A stretch of DNA of 64,000 nt from positions 31,883-95,882 of the forward strand of contig JAOTOM010002242.1 in assembly GCA_034440615.1 (NCBI GenBank), read 5' to 3'. The notes under the pieces are model-generated. The model was given only the letters and a program-made list of their open reading frames with translations, did no database searches and was not told the DNA's origin. Both the position numbers and the translations under genes were made by a program. Source of the DNA: Ashinkailepas kermadecensis. Lineage: Eukaryota; Arthropoda; Thecostraca; Neolepadidae. Positions 57,000 through 64,000 of the stretch are shown here, piece by piece (position 1 is the stretch's first letter; each line of letters starts with the position of its first letter).

Positions 57000-58450
57000 G
57001 AGGAAAACCTCTTTTATTTACCTCCAGCCGGGGCGGAAGCGGAGGAGGGCCAATCTCGTTGACAGACTAACCCGGTCCCTCCACCCTCCGACGCGGCAAT
57101 GGGATGGCAGGCCTTGGGGGTGGAGCCTTGTCAGCTCCTTGACGGTCCTTCGCCCGAGCTTTCTCCATCTGTGCGAGCCGAGCTCGCTTGGCTTCGCGGG
57201 CGCGCCTTTCGGCTTCTTGGCAGTGCAATCTCTCATCAGAGATTTTAATAGGTCGGTTGGTATTGGATGGCGATGGGGTGCGGAGGGGTTGGGGGAGGCG
57301 CTCGGGCCTCTTTGCTGGCCCCACCCCCCACCTTCAGTGGTTGATCGGGAGGAGACCTTTGAAAGCTCATCTGCGCATGCACCGGTGGTGGGTGGCCCTT
57401 CGGCCGCGTCGGAGTCCTTTTGGGTTGGCCACCCCTGCCCCGCTGGTGACGACGAGGGCCATGCGACTCCAAATTATCGGAGGAGAGCTACCAGACGACT
57501 CATCAACGCCGTAGCACTGCCCTGCTCGTGCTGCTGTGGGTGGGCATGTGTGTTATCCGTTGGGGGCTTCGCAGCGTAAGAAATTGTTGGATGTGTGTTA
57601 ATGAACATCTCTCGTGCTTCACGGAACGAAGTGTGGCGGGTGAAATTCATGGAAAATATATATTTCTCATTACTGTACGCAGGGGAAGAACGGTCATACG
57701 AGGTGTGTGGGGTTTGACCTTTCCCACAATTTACACACCAGCGCTCCTGGGCACTGCAGTTTTCCGTTGTGTGAGTAGTGGCGAAGCAGTTTGCGCATGC
57801 GGGGCGGTTTCGACAGGCAGGCTTGGTGTGTCCGAATCGCTGGCACTGGAAACATCGCATAGGGTTCGGAATGTACCTTGGCACTTTGACACGAGCATAT
57901 CCCACAAGCACTGTATGTGGAAAGTCGTAGGCATTACAAGTCAAAATAATGTTGTTGGTATGGTGGAGCTCAGTTCTCTTTCTCGTACTGATACGCTGAG
58001 ACTCTGTTACCTCTAACTCAGAGAGGCCGTCCACGATATCCGCATCTGATTAGTTAGTTAGTTGGGCTTCAGGGCGCTTCGGCCAGAATTGATCATTCGC
58101 GCCCAGATATATCCCCATCTGAAACATTTATAAGATCATAGCAGTATATTATACCCCTGAACGAGTTTTTTGTTTTGTGGGGTTCCATACTGATTGGGAT
58201 AGTTACCTCCCGTCTGCTACTATCTTCTCGAATGTTGTACGTGAACAGTTTGGTTGCCAGCGCTCTCTTCGCGTCTTCTCTCCTCGAGAACTCCACTTCC
58301 AGCCCCCCGTCACGCAAAGTCTGGCACCTCGTAACACATCCGAGTCTGCCGCAACCGTCTCGTCGCTGGAACGGTCATAGAGACGCCAGCTGTCTGGCAT
58401 CTTCACACGCGTGTAGGATAAGAATACGAGGACATGCGCTGCTATGAGAA
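57000..58450 (-). pseudogene. I-like LINE ORF1 (gag-like), interrupted by a 59-bp insertion
   Basis: Minus strand in order: an RRM-like N-terminal part (GLEVEFSRREDAKRALATKL, PHKTKNSFRGIIYCYDL, SDGDI), then SELEVTESQRISTRKR, then zinc-knuckle motifs (CFQCQRFGHTKPAC, CANCFATTHTTENC, CVNCGKG), then TSFREAREMF and a basic Ala/Arg-rich C-terminus ending near 57067. This is the ORF1 of an I-like non-LTR element, thought to bind its RNA. Several frame changes occur in the tail (near 57474 and 57324). The N-terminal half is split at 58050-58108 by a small retroinsertion. Confidence 0.9.
58050..58108 (-). mobile_element. 59-bp retroinsertion with (CTAA)n tail
   Basis: On the minus strand it ends GCCCAACTAACTAACTAA. 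It is flanked by ATATCCGCATCTGA (58036-58049) and ATATCCCCATCTGA (58109-58122), a 14-bp duplication with one mismatch. Without it the ORF1 frame is continuous across VSD..DIVDGLSELEV. It is probably the 5'-truncated 3' end of a SINE or LINE with a CTAA tail. Confidence 0.85.
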
Positions 58451-59219
58451 ATAGTTATGTTTCGGACCCTAATTTGTGGACACGTAGTGTGAAGAAGACT
58501 AGAGGGACCAGAAGCATACGCCATATCCATACGCCACTCATCCTCCGGGATCGGTTTGTCTGGCCCCTGCGAGAATGGCCAGGAGTTGTATTTTGGTTAT
58601 GATTTGCCATGGAGTACGGTTGATTTCAGCTCTTCGGGCTCCCCATCTCATCGGGGCCCTACTGGGGGACGCCTGTTTCCCGCGTTCGGGAGGACGCCAG
58701 CCGCCCGAAGAGGTATACGGGGCGGGCGGCGCCTTCGCGCGGTCACGAGAGAGGATAGAGAGAGGAGAGAGAGACTCACCACCCCGACAGCACTACGGCG
58801 CCGCCCACCCACATGACTTCGGCGAGACCCGCATGACCGAGGCAACCTGTCACCTGACCCGCGTGGGCCCCACGGGCCCGCCCGCCCCTCCGGGATATCG
58901 GGACCAAAGAGGCGTGTTGCTCCCCCGTCGCAACTAGCACCGCACGACGGGGGAACCCAGCCTCCAGGACGCCGTCAACCCCGCGGGACGGGCTGAGGGC
59001 GCGCGACTATCCCGATAAAACTGAGCTGGTGGACAGGACCGGGGAAGATGTTCTACCTGCCCATAGTAGGGATAGTTGGTGTTCCTGGGCCAGGTGAAGG
59101 ACATGGATGTTAAGATAGGATGGAATGGAAACGAATGGATGGAAGGACGAGTAAGGCACTCTTAGTCTGGCCCCTCCCCGGCTTCCTCGTAGCTCGTGGT
59201 TCGTGCTCCTCTGCTAGAA
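58451..59219. other. GC-rich sequence between two LINE copies
   Basis: Likely the 5' untranslated region of the ORF1 copy at 57000-58450 and the 3' end of the next LINE. Frames of up to 120 codons have no recognised domain. Confidence 0.4.
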
Positions 59220-59950
59220 GGCTTATCGTGGGTGTGGTTCGAAATGCTCCAATTGCAATGCGGATGGCGGTGTGATGAATGGCGACAAGCGTACGCTTGT
59301 TGGCTGCAGTAGTACCGTCATAGATAACACTGGCGTAATGCGGTTTTTAACGTATCAGGGAACGATAAAACAGTATAAGCGTATCTCGGCATGCAGCATA
59401 GGAAATTCCAGCAACGCATTTCAGGATGTCCAGTGCGCTAAAACACTTTCCACGTAACGTTTTCAGATGGTGCTGGTATGTAAAACGTCGATGAAGTCCC
59501 ACTACCAGAAATCACACCACGGATTGAACGGGTACATTCCTTCCATAAAGTTTAAGCTTCATGTCATGGTCACATCGGCGACGATTGAGGGCTACAGTTT
59601 TTCGTTGTGGAAAACGAAGCTGCAACTGCCCTTGCAAAGTTCGCGTTCGTGAGACGCATGACCAAATTGCAAAATCATCTACGAAAAGCGAGCTCATCAT
59701 GTTCTGCGGAATGGAATCACCGGTGTCGTCGAGCATGATGCCGAACAGTGGCACGCTGAGAACACTTCCCTGTGGGACGCCGCTTTATCGGATAAATCAT
59801 GGGGAGAAGTAATTACAAATGCGTGCTCGAAATCTTCTTTCTTTCAAAAAGCCCTGCGAAAAAATGCACATATGACCAGATTACTTTCTTTAAGAGTTCA
59901 TGGGGATCCAGTCGCGCCATGTTGTGTCATATGCTTTCCTAATGTCGAAG
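59220..59950 (-). pseudogene. LINE ORF2, reverse-transcriptase palm and thumb
   Basis: After the SINE the frame resumes with FFDIRKAYDTTWRDWIP (motif A, about 59950-59900). Next come VPLFGIMLDDTGDSIPQNMM and the catalytic box SLFVDDFAIW (about 59755-59665). The thumb follows, HLKTLRGKCFSALDILKC and LFYRSLIR near 59470-59340, interrupted by stops. Confidence 0.88.
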
Positions 59951-59954
59951 AAAG

Positions 59955-60132
59955 GGGGCCGCGGTAGCTCAGTTGGTAGAGTGTAGGGCTCTTGATCGCA
60001 AGATGGTGGGTTCGAATCTCACAACCGACGGCATTTACCGAGTTCACCCGCGGCCAATCGGCGTGAGAGGTTGGCAACGCTATGTGACCTAGCGGTTGAA
60101 TGCGTCGTAAAAGAACCCAAGGTTCTTCTTTT
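59955..60132 (+). mobile_element. tRNA-headed SINE, copy C (tRNA-Lys-like head)
   Basis: The head has A-box TAGCTCAGTTGGTAGAG, loop CTCTTGA with CTT in the anticodon position (lysine), and B-box GGTTCGAATC. Stem pairing is degenerate, so it is not a functional tRNA. The body (CCCGCGGCCAATCGGCGTGA ... AACGCTATGTGACC ... GTCGTAAAA) matches copy B. Duplicated 14-mers AATGTCGAAGAAAG (59941-59954) and AACGTTGAAGAAAG (60133-60146) flank it with two mismatches. It lies inside the reverse-transcriptase frame of the LINE. Confidence 0.93.
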
Positions 60133-60146
60133 AACGTTGAAGAAAG

Positions 60147-60743
60147 TGGCACCTAGGTGGCTTTTCTACGAAAAGCTTCTACCTCGGTGTCTTGGGATAC
60201 GATGTGATCAATAGTGTTTCTGTTTTCCGCAAACAGCATTGATAGTTTGCAAAATCATGTTTTCCAAGAACCACGTAAGCCAGACGTTGACCATCTTCTT
60301 CACTAGCTTGCACAGGGAAAATGTCAAGAATATTGGGCGGCAGTTCAAAGGACCGGCACCACTTTTTTCATGTTTCAGTAGCGGAACTACTGTGGCATCC
60401 CTCCACGATGGAGGGAATATCCAGAGCTCCCATAACTTATTCAATGCGCGTAAAAGCACCGTGATAACTTCCTGTGGCAGATGCCCAAGTAACTCATTGT
60501 GTACACAATCCGGGCCCTCAGCGACGCTTACAAGAGAAGAAATGACAGATGCTAGCTCAGATCTAGTAAACAGTTGACTGTGCGAAAGCCGCTCTGGAGT
60601 TGAAAACTCAACTGGGGACAGCTCACAGCTGTCTTTGAAACGAAGGAAGTTTGAAGCAGTGGTTCCGGTTCGACTTATTTCATCAAGCGTAGTTCCAAAT
60701 TCGTTGGCTGCATTCAATGAGTGAGATACCTCACGATAGCCAA
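60147..60743 (-). pseudogene. LINE ORF2, reverse-transcriptase N-terminal part
   Basis: A 169-codon minus-strand frame (60717-60208) reads [60 protein letters not shown] and [19 protein letters not shown]. This is the finger region of jockey/I-type reverse transcriptase. A frame change near 60220 leads into [20 protein letters not shown], and then the SINE interrupts. Confidence 0.9.
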
Positions 60744-60755
60744 TGACTAAGATAG

Positions 60756-61523
<768 letters not shown>

Positions 61524-61524
61524 T

Positions 61525-61870
61525 CGACGTGAATTGAGTTCCCTTTTAAGTCGGGAACACATCAGAGAATGAGGAGTAAACCGGTTAAAAAAATTCGCGT
61601 AATCACTCCAGGAAGACCCCTTTGCTTCCTGTACCGTACGGCGCGCGAGGGCCTTAGCACGTCTGAACTCTATTCAATTAGTGGTGGTGCTGTTGCGATT
61701 GAATGCTCTAAAGGCGCATCACCTCGCTCGGAGGGTATCACGACACTCATGAGTCCACCATGGGACTGGGGAACGCCGAGGGGACCCAGTGGTTTTAGGG
61801 ATGCATCTGGTGGCACATTCAAGAAGGAGAGATGCAATTGTTTCTTTTTTTATAGACAGGCGGTTTATTA
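61525..61870 (-). pseudogene. LINE ORF2, EN-RT linker
   Basis: Minus strand reads LRARRCAFRAFNRNSTTTN, then [20 protein letters not shown] and [18 protein letters not shown], the conserved linker of I/jockey-type LINEs, with a stop after TTTN. Confidence 0.82.
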
Positions 61871-62660
61871 TAGTGGTCACAAAAATGGACCTGGACTTGA
61901 AACATTTTCAAGTCCGCTTTTTACAACTTCCATCGCTGTGGTTGGGGCCTCAATATGGGACTTTCTTGATAGTGTAACTGGACTGTAGCAAGGACTAAAC
62001 AGGTCACTGCCCAACTTGTCCTCGTCAGCCATCCATTCAAAACTGCTAACCAACTGTGGGCTCACGAGGCTAAGATCTAAGACTGAAGTAAGACCTGATG
62101 GGAGGCTAAAATGGGTATCAACGCATATATTTCATATGCAAAGAAATGTCCGTGAAATAAACTTTTCCAAAAGGCGACCACCGCGATTCACATCAACGCA
62201 GCCTCATGCAGTGTGATTAGAGTTAAAGTCTCCCAAGAGAAGAAGTGCAGGCGGGAGCTGAGACAAGAGCTTTCCCATATCATTGTTATTGAGGTTTAGG
62301 GGCGCATCAACTGCATAGGTTATACAGTGGTCCCCATATCATTGATTGGGAGCACAACACCAGGGGGAGATAATGAGGGGAACACACAGTAAGAGCATAA
62401 TGGTTTAAGAGGATCGCGCAGCCACCGAATGCAAGTCAGTTTTCAACGCGACCTCTCTCCCAGAAAGGACCTCTTCTCTTCTGCTGTGGTGCATAGTCAG
62501 AAGCACCCCACCGTGAACAATGGCGTCAAACAGGACACCCTTCCGGAAAATAGAGTAACCTTTAATAGATATCGTATGCTCTGGTCTAGGTATTGTTTCC
62601 TGCAGGCATTCTTCTAAGTTCGTTGGGCCTGAATCCACTCCCCACTTGCCCACGTTGATT
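61870..62660 (-). pseudogene. LINE ORF2, APE-type endonuclease region
   Basis: Minus strand begins with NLEECLQETIPRPEHTISIK and GYSIFRKGVLFDAIVHGGVL (about 62610-62500), the N-terminal CLQET and GGV motifs of APE-type LINE endonucleases. It ends with FEWMADEDKLGSDLFSPC near 62035-61975, where GSDHFP is usual. The middle has several stops and frameshifts. Confidence 0.82.
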
Positions 62661-62959
62661 GGGAGATCTTTGGTGGGCCATCAGCACAATCATACACCGG
62701 CAGACAATGCGTGGCCTTGTATTCGCTGCCTCTGCCCTGCCGGCGACACAAGTTATACTCCAAAAGCTTGAAGAAGGGCCGTGGGTTGTGAGATCAGTTC
62801 AGATGCCTTGCTGGATTGTATGTATTGAGGGCCCGTCAAAATAGTTTTGGTTTTTGAGGAGCTAAAAATCCTGGGGTGCGACCTTTATAGAGGTCCCTGG
62901 CCTCGAAGCGTAATCTTTCTGGTACGATTTATAGAGATAATCTCACCTTCTTTAATATA

Positions 62960-63335
62960 ATTCGGTTATGCGGGGTCATATGAGGTGTGGCGATCGTGTC
63001 CTTCACCGCAATTGATGTAAAACAATCAGAAGAGCAACTTAACCAGAATGGTCATGGGAAGCACACCTGCTGTACACGGGCGGTTGCGGCAATATTGGGT
63101 AGTGTGTCCGAACCTTTGGCACTTGAAGCAAAGCATGGTACTCGTGAGAAATTATCGTACCTTGACCCGTACGTAACCCAATTTATCGCCGGAGGTAAAG
63201 GTTCTGTTGAAAGTCAGGATAACGTTTGTTTGTCGCAATCAGTGCTGTGCCTGTGTTTCCTTTCATTTTCCTCGCGCCAATCATCCTGAAGTTTGAAAGC
63301 CCATCCACGATTTCGTCCTCGGAAGTCACAGCAAT
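62960..63335 (-). pseudogene. LINE ORF1 remnant, cut by a TTAA element
   Basis: Minus strand: VTSEDEIVDGLSNFRMIGAR (about 63330-63270), then DKLGYVRVKVR, MLCFKCQRFGHTTQYCRNRP near 63140-63080. This matches the centre of the ORF1 at 57000-58450. The upstream RRM-like half lies beyond the TTAA element and out of the window. Confidence 0.87.
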
Positions 63336-63339
63336 TTAA

Positions 63340-64000
63340 CACGCGCCCTGGAGGGCCTCTGAAAATTACGCGCCCTGGAGGGTGGGGGTGGATCCGCCCC
63401 CCTCCTAAGATCTCGGCTGCTATCAAAGCTGGAAGAACGAAATTCGCATGGTGGATGGGTATGGTAGTGATTATATCGTGTGCAAATGTCATGACCTTAG
63501 GTCAATATCTTCAAGGCCAAATGAGGTCGCATTTGTCAAAATTTTCTTTTTGCGTGACTTGGCTTGTCATTGTTATGGATCGCTGTGATTGTGTTTAAAT
63601 GCTCCAAAATGGGCATCAATTGTGTTTTGGACATTGCTAATGATGCAATACCGAAGCTAGACTCGACATTTGACCCTCAGGTCAACTATATAGCAGCACA
63701 TTATCAGGTCAGTTACCTGTTCCAGTTACCGGAACTGGCTGCCCGCCCGACTGCTTCGTCGGGCAGCTCGCCGCAATCGGCTTCGCGAAGAAAGGAGTGA
63801 AGTACATGAATAAAGTATGGAAACCCAATGACAAACAGTGCAAATGACAAACAGTAGTGCATTTATGACAACATTCCAGTTGATCAAGTTTGGTTCCATT
63901 AACCTGTCATGAACTTCACCTGACTTGACCTCGGTGACCTAATATGACATTGAAGCTATATGGCATACTTCAAACAAGTCGCTAGTGTTGCGAAGAATAC
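63340..64000 (+). mobile_element. TTAA element family 1, copy 5, cut by window end
   Basis: Starts CACGCGCCCTGGAGGG after TTAA (63336-63339). It follows the other copies through the G/C palindrome, the AGGTCA clusters and the second half-site block to the window edge. It is inserted in LINE ORF1. Confidence 0.93.

Noticed and set aside
59955..60035. Functional tRNA-Lys gene
   Set aside because: Acceptor stem pairs only with an offset and the anticodon stem is degenerate; it is a SINE head.

Overview
This is eukaryotic, repeat-dominated DNA, almost certainly from an arthropod. The evidence is interspersed TTAGG/CCTAA-like tracts (the arthropod telomere motif), CR1-like and I/jockey-like LINEs, a Penelope-like element with a GIY-YIG endonuclease, a Ty3/gypsy-type LTR retrotransposon, tRNA-headed SINEs, very long (TA)n and (GA)n arrays, and one secreted PAN plus C-type-lectin-like protein. 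I cannot name the species. A crustacean or chelicerate would fit. There is no sign of bacterial or organellar DNA, operons or CRISPR.

Layout. 1-5400: decayed LINE reverse-transcriptase pieces, twin hairpins, a SINE and the first copy of a TTAA-flanked element. 5400-16500: an unnamed repeat, a 292-bp inverted-repeat element, a composite of two TTAA elements, microsatellites and a second TTAA family. 17365-22257: one CR1-like LINE interrupted first by a 2.3-kb foldback element carrying a 15-bp minisatellite and then by a TTAA element. 24116-25525: a broken transposase-like gene. 27466-28872: the only plausible host gene, a single-exon secreted lectin-like protein. 28987-30240: an I/jockey-type RNase H fragment. 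30250-36420: minisatellites, a 227-bp foldback and a LINE ORF1 fragment. 36820-40360: about 3.5 kb of degenerate minisatellite. 41281-42690: the unnamed repeat again, with a TTAA element inside it. 44172-51192: a Penelope-like element split by a Ty3/gypsy-type retrotransposon with identical 146-bp LTRs. 51845-57000: more degenerate minisatellites and a second SINE. 57000-63335: an I-like LINE ORF1 copy and a nearly full-length I-like LINE on the minus strand, whose ORF2 is split by a 764-bp compound microsatellite and by a third SINE. A last TTAA element runs off the window end.

The strongest observations are these. (1) The TTAA elements are mapped to the base by two independent empty-site comparisons inside the window, and they carry dense AGGTCA nuclear-receptor half-sites (TCAAGGTCA, DR4, DR3 and everted repeats). 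(2) A SINE family shares one body under three different tRNA-like heads, each copy with target duplications. (3) There are several clean layers of nested insertion. (4) The LTR retrotransposon has identical LTRs but four breaks in its coding frame. Most of the long open frames outside these elements are products of repeats whose period is a multiple of three, not genes.
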